NCBI RefSeq assembly: GCF_010183535.1
Contig: NC_071331.1
Location: 186,001 to 250,000 of the forward strand
Origin: Caenorhabditis remanei
Lineage: Eukaryota > Nematoda > Chromadorea > Rhabditida > Rhabditidae
DNA length: 64,000 bases
Reading direction: 5' to 3'
The notes under the pieces are model-generated. The model was given only the letters and a program-made list of their open reading frames with translations, ran no database searches and was not told the DNA's origin. Of the stretch, positions 1-10,651 are shown one piece after another (the first letter of the stretch is position 1; every line of letters starts with the position of its first letter). A program made the translations under genes and the position numbers.

Positions 1-3000
1 TTTCGGAAATATCGATAAATGTCTCTGGCGGTCAGTGAAGAAATCGATTTGGGTTGTTTCATCTGTCTCTTTCATCTCAATTTCATCTGTTTCAAAAGTT
101 CTCGAAGAGAATCTCCAAAATCCATTCGCGATTCGATTATCCTTCCCAAAATCGTCAGAATCAACTTCTCCTTCGTTTTCATATGAGTATTCGAGTGAAT
201 CAAATCGACGACTCTCTCGTAATTCATCTTCTCTTTCTCCAGAAGTTGTTGGACGGATTCATCGAATCCGTTGCGAGAATCAAAGAATCGATCAGTTTCC
301 ATAAAGAATTGAATGAGTTCCGAGATTCTGTCACAAGTGGATTCAGAAGAAGATTCCTGGAAGAGTCCATTGACAACAGAATCGATGGGATAATCCATTG
401 GCCCACGTCCTTCGAGAATCAGTTAAGCTTTCTGGAAAAATGAAATAAAATTTGGATTTCGAGAGAGCTGGGAACAAAAAACAGCTTAAAATCTGTTGTA
501 ACCTAGAAAACCTGCTGAAATTTTGTTTTCAGATACCGAATTCTAATAGTTCTGTTATCAACGTCAAGCCAGAACCCCCCCCCCCCCCCCTGTATTCAGA
601 ATCCCCATCTCTTCTGGAAAGAGTCTCTTACCTCAAAATCCGTCTTCTCCTCCACTCTCCACCCCTTCATCTCTCCATCAAACTTCTCACTCGTCGTCAA
701 CTGATCCTGAATCGCTTTATCAATCTCCAGCCGTCCCAATATCGTTCCCGGATTAATCAGATCTCCTTCCTTAGCAATTCGGATCAGTCTGGAATTCATT
801 TTTTTCTTGATTTATATATCAATTTCTCTGAAAAACCTTCCCGGCGCCACCTTCGTCACCACATCAAACACCATTTTCATCGATTCAATCTGTGCATAAG
901 TCTGTCCAACCTCCAGAAACTCTCCCGTTTGAACCTTGTACTCGAGGAATTTTCCAGTATACGGAGATCTCAGACACGAGGCGTCATTCGTGTCCATTTT
1001 CGAGAATTTCAGTTTGTTTCCACCGATTTTAATGAAATAAAACTCTTCGGTCTCTTCCAACACATAATCCGTCGATTTTCCTTGATGGATTGCGAGATTT
1101 TGTGAGCTATATTTGAGCATTTCTACAGTAGTCTGCTGTTGGGAGTCTCCAATCCTCAAATGATATTTGGAGTTGAATTTCAGAGATCTCACAGTTCCAG
1201 TCGACGGAAGGAATCTATCATTCGGATCCTCGCACGTGACTCTCGCCGCCATACAATGCATCTTTCCGAAATATTGACTCGTTGAGGGAACGAAGAGAAG
1301 CTCGACGGTTCCAGCTGAGTAGTAGTCGACGAAGTTGGCGATCGCACCCCTGCAAAAAATACTGTTGTCAAGAAATTCCTGCACTTTTTGAGCCCAAAAT
1401 CAGTTATCTACCTTGAAAACTCGAAAAGTTAGAGAATTTCGAAAATTTTCGAATATCCAAAATTCGACTAAAACTACTGTAACTCACTGAGTTTTCAAAG
1501 AAACGCTAAGAAATTTATATTTTCCGATTCAACATGCCAAGACGCTTCTAAAGAGTATAATCATGTCTAGGTTTGAACAAAAGTGGGTCCCACCGCGTAA
1601 ACTACAGTAACCCGTATGCAAGTCATATGAAAGTCAATAATTTATTGACTCTCATAGTTTCCCACGGTATCCTCTTTTATCTCATCAGCAATTCACAGGT
1701 ATCCCAAAGAGATCGTAAACCTATCTTCACATTCCCCCTTAACTATCCTCACATTGTCAGGAGAGTTTTCCCAAGTGCATGACAATGCACCATCTGTCTT
1801 AGCTCCGCCCACTTTTACGCAACAAGGAGGCACCACCAGATTCTCATTCATTCTCTCCTGAATACCTCGTCGTGAACGATCGCTTCCAATCGATCTCTCG
1901 CTGCTCTAACCATGCCAGCCTACTCTTCTACTACTTCTTCTTCCTATTCCTCTAGTTCATCTGTTTCCTCCTCCTCTCCTAAATCTTCCTCCACTCAAAA
2001 GAGATATTCCTGCTCCGCGTACGTCAAAAAATACACCGAGATGATTATCCTCGGAGTCAATCGTACCTACGCATTGGAAAAACTCCACGACATCAACTGC
2101 CCAATGAGTGTGTTCGAGAAGTGCGATACGGAGAGAGTGTTGGCCAAGCATGTGGGGAACATGTATGAATGCCAATATCAAGTCAGTCTGCTCCACACGA
2201 AATTCGAAACACTCAGAAGACGTGAACTTCGTGATGCTCAGAAGAAATTTGATAAGAAAGGAGAGCTCGCGGCTCATCTTGCCTTCAAACCAGAATTTGT
2301 TGAACTCCACAAGAAGGAAATGGAGGAGAGAAGCCAGGAATCAATAAACCGACTGTTCGAGCAAGCTATTGGAAGGAGCAAGGAGACTACTGTAATTCCA
2401 CGTGTCAAACCAGATTATTCCAAGTTCAAGATCACGAAGCGAAATGTCAAGAAAACCTTCTAGTAATCTCTCAATCAACCTATCAATTCTCCAATCTCTC
2501 TCACCCAATTGTAATAACTCTAATTAATTAATTAATTAACAGTTAATTACGTTTCTCCTGTGATCTCTCTCTATTCCCGATTTACCAATTCATTCTTTCA
2601 CTCATTTTGTTGTAATAACCATTCTTTTCTAATAAACTCCTCAATCGAAACTCACTCTCTTCATCTTCTCCATAATCTCGTCTGGAACAATACTCGCCGG
2701 CGCCTCCTCAATCACTTTCTGACATCTCCGTTGAATTGTGCAATCTCTAGACGACAATGCAATCACTTCTCCATGTTTATCACCGATTATTTGTTTCCAC
2801 TCAAAATCCTCCATTTCCACGTGCCGTGATCTCTCCCTACATTTCATGAGGAAAATCGGCGAGTTGGGAACCTAAAACTCAGAAATTTTTTGAATTTTCA
2901 TTCTAAAAATCTTTAAAATACCTCCATCTCAACCTCTTTGAAAAACCGCTCAAAATCCTCCATCCGTTCACATTTCCTGATTCCCTTTCCACCTCCACCT

Positions 3001-5430
3001 TCCGATGCTTTAATCATGATTGGCACTCCAATTCGATACTTTTCAATCGCTTCGAGACCCTCTCTGACTGTTTTAATTGTCGCCTGAGCACGAAGTTCGT
3101 GGAAATGCTCGAAATGTACACATTCGTCAACTTTCACATCACTTCCACTCCATGTCACTGTTGGAATTCCGATCGATTGGGCGATGATTGTACTGATGAT
3201 TTTGTCGCCTGCAAAATATGGGGAGAATTCGTGAAAAATAATGAAAAAATATTGTTTTCAAGAGAATTTTCAACTTTTTCGTCAAAAATTGTGAATGTCG
3301 ACTGAAAAAGAGGATTCTCCCCAATTTTATAGGCAAAAACTTAAAAATTCAATGAAAATCACTAATTTCAGTGCACTCAGGCAACTCAATATTAATCTAA
3401 TCCTACAACCGCATCAATCTAATCACAATCTAATTAGATTAGTGGATTTTGCTTGCGCAAACTTCGTTCGCGCCATGGATCCAAGAATGAGTCAGTACAA
3501 AACGAGCAAAATTTCTTTCAATTTTTGTTTTAATGTTTTTTTCTAAGTTTTAATTCTCTATTTATGTCTCGAAAGTCTGAAATCGTTGCGAACTAATTTC
3601 GTTTGCGGTTTTATCGACTTTTTCACGATTTTCAATTATTAAAAATTGTATTTTTCGGTTTCTATGGCTCTTCAAGTCTTCAACTGCAGTCTTCACTCTT
3701 CCGCAACTTCCATTTGGTTTGGAAGAAAAGTCGACACTGCGATGAAATCATGAAGAAATTCTTTGGTAAGCAAATTGTTTCGCTTTCAATTAGCCGTGAA
3801 TATTAGTTCATTGCTCAGGTATAATCGTCTACTTCTTCAACATCAGCGCTCTCTACACAAGCTTCGAAAAAAAAGTCTTTTGTGAGTTCCGAAATCAAAC
3901 AGTTTTTTGGTAATTTCGTTCATTTTAAAGCAAAATTCGCTGAGTGGACGACAATGGACAGCAGCGGGGCAGAGAACAACGAGGACTTTTTCCACTTTCA
4001 TTGCAATGGATTTTCGACTAATTTCTGATTTTAATTTTCTGTATTTTTTTCTATATTTTTTTCTATACATTTCGATTGTAAAAACTCTTGTTTTTTATTT
4101 GAATAAATTTACTATTTCTTTTTTTACCTAAAGAATTTTCAAATTTTATCACAAGTTACACAAGATTTCACCCTAATCTAATGAGACGGCGCATTAATCT
4201 TACAAGATTGCTCATCAATCTAATTAGACGCGGCATTAATCTAATCATGCCAACATTCAAGCTAATCTAACTGATGCCGCGTCTAATTAGATTGATATTG
4301 AGTTGCCTGAGCAGTTCTCTTAAATTCTGGCTGTCTGACACACCTTTTCCGCGTTTTTAGTCTTTCGTACTAAATGTTCAGAAAATTGAGTGTTTGACAT
4401 TCAAAACCTGCTTTTCAACTGAAAACCTTAAAAATTTGTATAAAAATATTGCTTTTAAGGCAATTTTACAATTTTCGATTGGCTGGCTCACCTTCGCCGC
4501 GTTTTCTCGGTATTGTATCTTAATTTTCACAAAAACTAGTTTTTGACACTTTAAAAACGATTTTCAGCCAGAAAATGTTGTAAATCGATTTGAAAAATCG
4601 TATTATTTCTGCTTTTTTGCTTGTCTGGCGCACCTTTGTCGTGTTTTTGGAAATTTCTGGGAGAAAAATCACATAACGATACGTTTCTCATGCCTGAATG
4701 TTGTATTTTTAAGAAAAAGTCAGAAACCTCAGTGATAAAACCATTTTAACTTTGTATTTGAAAAAAAACCGTCTGGCGTGCCTTTGACGCGTTTTAAGAA
4801 AAATGCCGTTTTGGCACTTTTTTCCCATTTTTTCTGCAATTTCATGCATTTTCTCACCTGAAGCAACAATGGACTTCTCAGAAGGACCTATAAAAATGAT
4901 ATTGGCCTTCCGAAGACGACGACAAAGCTCCGGATTCTCAGAAGCGTGTCCCCATCCGACATAAACGGCGTCTACTCGAGACTTCAAAGCGAGATTGACG
5001 ATGACGTCAACGTTGGCGAAATTCTTGGAGTTGGAGCCAGCTGGTGCCATAATTGTCTCATCGGCCAGCTTGAGGTAGTCTGGAAAATTGCAAAATTAAT
5101 TAATTAATAGTTTTTTTTCCCGAAAATTTGAAATTTTATCCAACAGAAACATACGCGACGCCGACTTCATCTCGTCTTCTGTAGCAATACACACGAAACT
5201 GACGACGTCTGAAGTGACGAACTGATTCTGAAGCCATTGACGAATCGAAATCAGACATTTCATCGCCGCTAACCCGTTGTTTGCTATTACCTTAAAAAAG
5301 GAAATTTAAATTAAAAAATGAATTTTGAAAGAATTTCTTACCCTTTTAATGCTTTTACCCCCTTCAAACTGCCTAACAAACTCGTCGATCCGATCATCGG
5401 GCACCGGATTCGAGCCCAGTCTGACATTTT
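1..5430 (-). CDS. Acetyl-CoA carboxylase-like protein, partial (degenerate biotin carboxylase)
   Basis: Probable orthologue of C. elegans T28F3.5, a divergent cytosolic acetyl-CoA carboxylase paralogue. Exons by phase: 5430-5342, 5290-5155, 5079-4858, 3208-2922, 2871-2656, 1349-837, 788-632, 356 to about 72 or the edge. They encode the biotin carboxylase N-domain ([12 protein letters not shown]), [10 protein letters not shown], the ATP-grasp glycine loop ([12 protein letters not shown]), RDCTIQRR and EEAPA. Next come a shortened BC C-domain, a biotinyl carrier with ESMKM, and the start of the ACC central region. The carboxyltransferase lies outside the window and the start exon upstream of 5430 was not found. 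Odd points: the catalytic ExNxRxQVEH strand is absent (about 70 residues missing between YFGK and MAARVT). Joining 2656 to 1349 is one base out of frame. The frame stops at 72-74 while a second frame stays open to the edge. Recognition is firm; activity is doubtful. Confidence 0.85.
1912..2463 (+). CDS. Single-exon Ser-rich N-terminus protein nested in ACC-like intron
   Basis: Uninterrupted 183-codon frame with an ATG and TAG, lying entirely inside the 1.3 kb intron (2655-1350) of the ACC-like gene on the opposite strand. The first 30 residues are mostly Ser/Thr. The remainder is charged and helical, with one Cys-containing patch ([13 protein letters not shown]) and a Lys-rich C-terminus ([11 protein letters not shown]). 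No signal peptide or membrane segment is visible. AATAAA-like signals (aataaa around 2630) follow. I do not recognise the family. Codon use looks like that of the neighbouring genes and the non-Ser part has ordinary protein composition, so I think it is real rather than chance. Confidence 0.6.
   Translation: MPAYSSTTSSSYSSSSSVSSSSPKSSSTQKRYSCSAYVKKYTEMIILGVNRTYALEKLHDINCPMSVFEKCDTERVLAKHVGNMYECQYQVSLLHTKFETLRRRELRDAQKKFDKKGELAAHLAFKPEFVELHKKEMEERSQESINRLFEQAIGRSKETTVIPRVKPDYSKFKITKRNVKKTF
3376..4311. mobile_element. TIR element (about 0.94 kb) in ACC-like intron
   Basis: The left end at 3376 (ctcaggcaactcaatat) returns in inverted orientation at the right end near 4311. Many AATCTAAT/ATTAGATT sub-terminal repeats follow at each end. 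The interior has only short open frames, so it looks like a non-autonomous DNA transposon. It sits in the 1.65 kb intron 4857-3209. Confidence 0.65.
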
Positions 5431-6044
5431 CTGAAAATAGGTATTAGAGGAAAACAGGAACATTATAGTTATTAGACCAGATATCCAAATAATTTTTACA
5501 TGTCTCGATAGCCAGATTTTCAGAGATCTTAAGTCTAAAAAATCCCCCTTAACAAAAAATATCGCACAAAATTCAGATTTTTCCGCAGAAAATCATGAAA
5601 AATCACAAAAAAATCCATGAAACACCATTAAAATTCAAAACTCGCTGAGATGAGTACGCAAACACGTTGAACGTATTCTCAACTACCGTAGTCTTTTTCA
5701 ATCCACGTGGCGAGAACACCTTCACGTCACATTGCGGAGTTCACCGTAAACTAAAATAAAAAAAGAATTTACTGGGTTATGCGCTAAAATTTTTGTCAAA
5801 AATAAAGCTACGGAACTAAAAAAGACTAAAAAAGTCGTAGTTGAAAAAGATCAAATACCGTATTTTCGAGCTTTGCAGGTCTAAAAATAAATGCAAATAA
5901 TGTTTTTCGCTTCGAGACCATTTAGAACAAATTAGATGCGCCTTTAAAGCCATGCGGCGCAGTGTCGTGAATTTATAATCATTCTTATATATAAAAGACA
6001 ATTGGGCGTTGTCTGAGGCGCTGTCCGCAACGGTTTTGGGAAGA

Positions 6045-6128
6045 GGAGAGAAACTTAGCCAGGAGGCAAAACCGAACTGGCGTGCTTTGGAAAACGACCG
6101 CCGCTTTAAACCACTCGGCCATGCGGGC
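6045..6128 (-). pseudogene. tRNA-like remnant with A-box and D-arm
   Basis: On the minus strand, GCCCGCATGGCCGAGTGG starts a tRNA-like 5' half with a good A-box and a D-stem pair GCC/GGC. The anticodon stem does not pair, the T-arm is only suggested by agttcgg, and no 3' acceptor complement to GCCCGCA follows. Best read as a degenerate Leu/Ser-type tRNA or a tRNA-derived repeat. Confidence 0.35.
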
Positions 6129-6262
6129 ACATTCGAAAGTCAATGACCACGTGAATGAAGAGAGACCAGCCGGCTCAACCGCCGAAGGCGGGGGAGACAG
6201 GCTGGTATTACAATATCTGAAAAAAGGACCAGTGGTTGATCATTCAAACAGATACAGTTTGC

Positions 6263-6521
6263 AGACTTGTCACGGGCCGGGCCGAACTCAGGAAAAATCT
6301 CAGCCGGCCCGGCCCGGCTCTTTTGAAACATTTTGAGTTTTTGATTTTTTTTTTTTGGAAATTTTTTGAAATTTTAGGAAAAATGTGAATATGTATGATA
6401 ATTTAAGCATTTTTACTCTATTTTTTCGAAAAATTTCAAATAAAATTTGGTAAAAACGGGTTCCCATTTTTTGAAATCAGGAAAAATTTTGGCCCGGCCC
6501 GGCCCGATTTTTGACAAGTCT
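6263..6521. repeat. GGCCCGG inverted repeat
   Basis: agacttgtca plus GGGCCGGGCC on the left mirrors GGCCCGGCCCGGCCC and tgacaagtct on the right. Similar GGCCCG/GGCCGGGC motifs recur near 22,520 and 29,550, which marks a dispersed family. Confidence 0.6.
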
Positions 6522-6817
6522 GACAATTTGAGGTGGGAAATTTTCACTCTAAATTGAAGACCAACGTACTTTTTTTGCCGTATCAAAGTTCTAGTGCATT
6601 TCAATTTCAATAGACGAGTAACAGTTACTGAAACTTTCTGGAAACTATATGATAATTGTATAGTCAAAACAGAATAGTTAGAGAGCAAACAAATTTAAAC
6701 TTCATTCAGAATACAAAGAATACTTGAACATGACAAGAGTACGCCGCAGATAGGATGAGATCTCGAAACACGTATTTGTTATACTATTCACACAATCTTA
6801 CAAAGATGTCAATGCCA

Positions 6818-8430
6818 TCAAAACATTATTGATCCGTTCTCCTCGTTCTGAATCTTCCTCACACTATTATACACCTCATTGAATAGTCTCATGTAGGTAC
6901 CACACAACTCTCCCGTTCCAGTTTTTAATCCGTTTGAAAGGTAGGTAATAGCAATTTGAGATTCAGTGTCCATGTGAACAAATTGTCCTCCATAACCCGG
7001 GTGTCCGAAAGTGAATGCGCCCTGGAAGTTTATATTAATAAATAATTGAAACTTAACTATTTTAAAGATTACCGGTACTAGAGGATGCTTCTCATAGAAG
7101 AATCCATGTCCTTTAATGACTGGCCAAATTGTAACTTTCTCAAAATGCCAACTGTTTAGAGTAGGTTTTGATAATTCTCGAACTGTTGTGTTGGAGATTA
7201 TTTCCTGAAATTGAAACCTGATTTTGTTGTGAACACTGTCTAACCAGACAAACCTTCTCTACAATCATTGATAATAACCTTGAGACATCTCGTACATTAG
7301 CTACAGCTGTCACAGCTGGCAGGTTCAGAGATACAATTTCTGGATCATTGAGTACCATTGTGTCCTGTAATAACAGATACTTTTTAATTATCCTTATCTT
7401 TAAACTTACGTAGTTAACCAGCAACCAATCAGGATTCGATCTCATCTTGTCCACCACAGTGTCGAATCTCACGTACATCAGTCCTAACATAATCAGAATT
7501 TTTGGGTCCTTAATGATGTCTCTCGTGAATTCCCAAAGAGATGGCGTAGTTAGACGAGCAAGATACGGAGCTTCCGATTTTTTGGCGCCAATTTGAATGT
7601 CGAGATCTGAAAAATTATACTAAAAGGAAAAGAAGTGTTTTCTAATTTTACCATAAGGTTCCGCAATTTCTTCTTCGAAGAATGTTTTGATATCTCTTCC
7701 CCGTGGATCTGCTTTCCTCACTAATCCGTCTAAAATAAAACCGAAAGTAACAGCGTGATAACCAGATGCAGTTCCAGGTGTCCAAGCAGGCACGGAGTTC
7801 TCAACTTTCTTCATTATTTCCCACCCATTTTTGACATCTTCAATAGAAACTGTGTCACTGAGATAAGGGAGTCCGGCTTTGTGACTGAGAACATCTTCAA
7901 CAGTTGTTGCATTCTTTCCGTATCGTCCGTATTCTGGCCAATAGTCAACTACACGATCCTCGTAGTTTAGTAGCCCACGGTCTACCATTACAGCAATCAC
8001 AATGGAACTGATCGCCTAGAAAAAATATTTCGAACATTTTTTTCATAACAGAAAAAATACTCACTTTTGATGCAGAAAACATGACAGTTTTTGTATTTTC
8101 TGTCCACTTCCTCCTAGATTCCTTATCCGCATATCCTCCCCATAAGTTGACTACTTCGTTTCCTTTGTAGTAAACAGCAAACGCAGCACCTTCTCGTTCC
8201 TCTCCTTGTCCGAAATTTCTTCTGAAAAATGACATGCTGTGTAATTCATCAAAAATTCAGGAAAAAACCAACCGAAACGCATCTAAAACTGTCCTAAATC
8301 TCTCGTCAACGTATCCATTCACTTCATCATCATTAACATAAGGAGTCAACCAACACGAAAGAAACGGTTGTACTACGAAAGGAATTGCAAAAAGGTACAA
8401 ACAACCGAATGTGTCAAAATCTAGTCGCAT
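6818..8430 (-). CDS. LACT-type serine beta-lactamase-like protein
   Basis: Seven exons join in phase (8430-8273, 8221-8065, 8015-7652, 7606-7410, 7364-7254, 7204-7073, 7021-6818) to give 440 aa. An N-terminal hydrophobic stretch ([14 protein letters not shown]) suggests a signal peptide or anchor. The beta-lactamase/penicillin-binding fold is shown by the SxxK nucleophile motif (FSASK, exon 2 end), by [10 protein letters not shown], by a tyrosine box SGYHAVTFG where YxN is usual, and by a C-terminal HPGYGG motif. In this family (nematode LACT, mammalian LACTB) these make a serine hydrolase, and the natural substrates of the nematode members are mostly unknown. An acceptor (TTTTTTCAG) lies 10 bases before the ATG, compatible with trans-splicing. 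All phases agree, so the model is firm. Confidence 0.88.
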
Positions 8431-10651
8431 GATTTTGAATCTGAAAAAAGAACAACAATGAGCAAAAGGGAGTAAGTTGCTATTAAATGGTTATGAGTTT
8501 TTCGAAACAAAATATAACTTTCAAAATGTGACAAGTAGTGTGGGAGTACAAACATAAGAAGAGTGTAGGAAGTAGGAACAAGGGAAATTAAGTATGGAAA
8601 CAAGTTTTCATGGAACAAAAGACCATACATTGAAAAACAAAAACGATGATAAAATCTCCATGTCCTTTTATATTTTTCTCACTCCTTTCGCCAATCGTCT
8701 CGTGGTAAACCAGGTCAGACAAAAAAGTGAGGGTGGAGTCTTGTATGTACAAATAGTTCAAAGCAAACTTAAAATAAACACTACAAAAGATGTATTCATT
8801 TGAAAAAAGGATAATAATGAAGGCTCCTACTGTTTTGTTGTGTGTTTTGCGTGGACAAGGACGGTTAGGACGTACCGAACTTTTGAGTCTGTGTTGTGTT
8901 GAGTGATAAGATAGAAACAGAGAGATAACGTATGGAGAAAGTTCAAAAGTATGGAGGAGTGAGCTAGAGAATGAAACGATAGTGACCGAAAGAATTATCA
9001 ATAAATAGTTGGAAGTATCTATATAAAAGCAGTTAGTAATGCACCAGCTGAGCGAACAAGCCAGGGTTGTTGCCAAGAGCTAACTTACTACTGTAACATC
9101 AAGGAAAATGTAATACCACCAATATTTGGAATGTTTTGTAGGGTTATGTATACTTCTTTGCAGTGTTTGAATTTGAATATGAATAAGTGAAAAAAATACT
9201 TGCAAATGAACAATAAACATGTTTCTGCAAAGGTACACAAAACAGACCGAAAGCTGTAGGTGCTCTAGCCATCAAAGTTCATTCAGTTGAAATTAATATA
9301 AAACAACTCATTAGACTGAAAATAACCAGAATAATTGTCCAGCAAACATTAAACTCACCTACCAGTATGCTCCGCTCCTGTAGACTAAACCACCTAGTTC
9401 CAATTTCAAGAAACTGATAACCAAAACCTGCTGGCTCAATCAAACACTCTATATTCTCTTGTATTTCTTTCATATTTCAATCGGAGAATCTTATCAGAGT
9501 TGAACCAAATAGGCCAGTGCACACTGAACTTGATCTCGTTCTTGTTCTTGTCGATGTCATCAGTATTCGCTTATCAAATTATGACTTTACTAACCATTTC
9601 ATTTCATGCTCCAGCTTCGTGGCTTAAATCATGATTTATGCTAGACCTGGTGGGTAACAGGTCTCCGTAAATGTAATATGTAGTGTACGGGCTCTACGTT
9701 TAGGGGGTTTCAAAAGTATTCGTTTTTCTTTATCACTTCTTCTGCTCTCGGAGCCGCCAGAGTAGAATTCGCCTAACTACTAAAACATTGACAAGATGTA
9801 ATCAGTAATCATATCCAATATATATTAAGAACTTCTTTCTCATTATAAAATTCTGATGAAAAACTGATAGAAAAAGGGCAAAGACTTTGGAAACACTCTT
9901 ACAGACAACGTGGTAAATTAATCAAAACTCTAAAATTTATTAGTAGAAAACAAAACAAAACATTGCAAAGTTCCCAGTTCAGATGTGTTTTTTATACCAA
10001 GAAAAATCGGCCACTAACAAATAAACAAACAGACAAGACACTTTTTGCGCGATGATTTCATACCATGGTCTGAGTGTGTTTTCTGTCTGATCATGATTTC
10101 TGTCTCACGAAACCATATGTTTCATTAAAATGAGAAGCTATGAGTGTTTTCAGAGTTCAGACAGTTTCGTATCCGAATTTTGTAGTGTCCGCTAAGAACA
10201 AACTATAATCTCGTGTTCTCTCGTTTTTCTTGCTCTGAGCAAATATCATCCTCCTTCTTTTCGTTTCACAACTTTCTAGCATTGAGTACACAAACACAAT
10301 TGACCCGGGAAAATGCTGACTTTTACTCTGGACAGTGTAAATCATTAAAACTCAGCTTTAAAATTTGAACGATTTGTATGCAGCAATTTTTGTAGTTATT
10401 TATTTTGAATCTGAGATGCATTTGAACACTGGTGAACACGAATTTTGTAGTGAAGTTAACGTTTTGAACTTTATTCTGATAAAATGGGTCGAAGTACGAG
10501 AATTTATCGGTAAATTATTTTACAACCGCTTGGACTTTGCTCGAATCAGAATTGAATCCAAGAAAGTAATATGTTGATTGTTCTAAATGCTGAACGGGCA
10601 TAATTTTATTTAGACAACTTCTGCTATATACAATTGCTCTACAAAGTCAAA
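8431..10651. other. Gene-poor spacer
   Basis: About 2.2 kb without an exon I can support. An open frame on the minus strand (9076-8588) is hydrophobic and low in complexity. A short minus frame starting at 9473 ends in a good donor, but no compatible downstream exon was found. Probably the promoter region of the lactamase-like gene and 3' flank of the next. Confidence 0.45.

Larger units (their letters stand above)
5431..6817. other. Intergenic DNA between ACC-like and LACT genes
   Basis: No convincing coding exon. It should contain the missing first exon and promoter of the ACC-like gene, but I could not identify the start. It holds a tRNA-like remnant (6045-6128) and a GC-rich inverted repeat (6263-6521), listed separately. 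Confidence 0.5.

Noticed and set aside
421..431. Acceptor at 432 as the start of the last visible ACC-like exon
   Set aside because: It puts TAA in frame within three codons; the acceptor at 357 keeps phase and the ACC-like sequence.
452..1105. 217-codon plus-strand frame
   Set aside because: Lies opposite well-supported ACC-like exons and crosses a poly-C run.
5816..6130. 104-codon minus-strand frame starting MPAWPSGLKRRS
   Set aside because: Its first third is the tRNA-like remnant translated, and the rest has no protein character.
8588..9076. 162-codon hydrophobic minus-strand frame
   Set aside because: Low-complexity, no family, no splice context, no signal that codon use is protein-like; probably chance in AT-rich DNA.
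9350..9473. Possible extra first exon starting MKEIQENIECL with a good donor
   Set aside because: Joining it to the lactamase-like first exon gives an immediate stop and no other partner exon was found.
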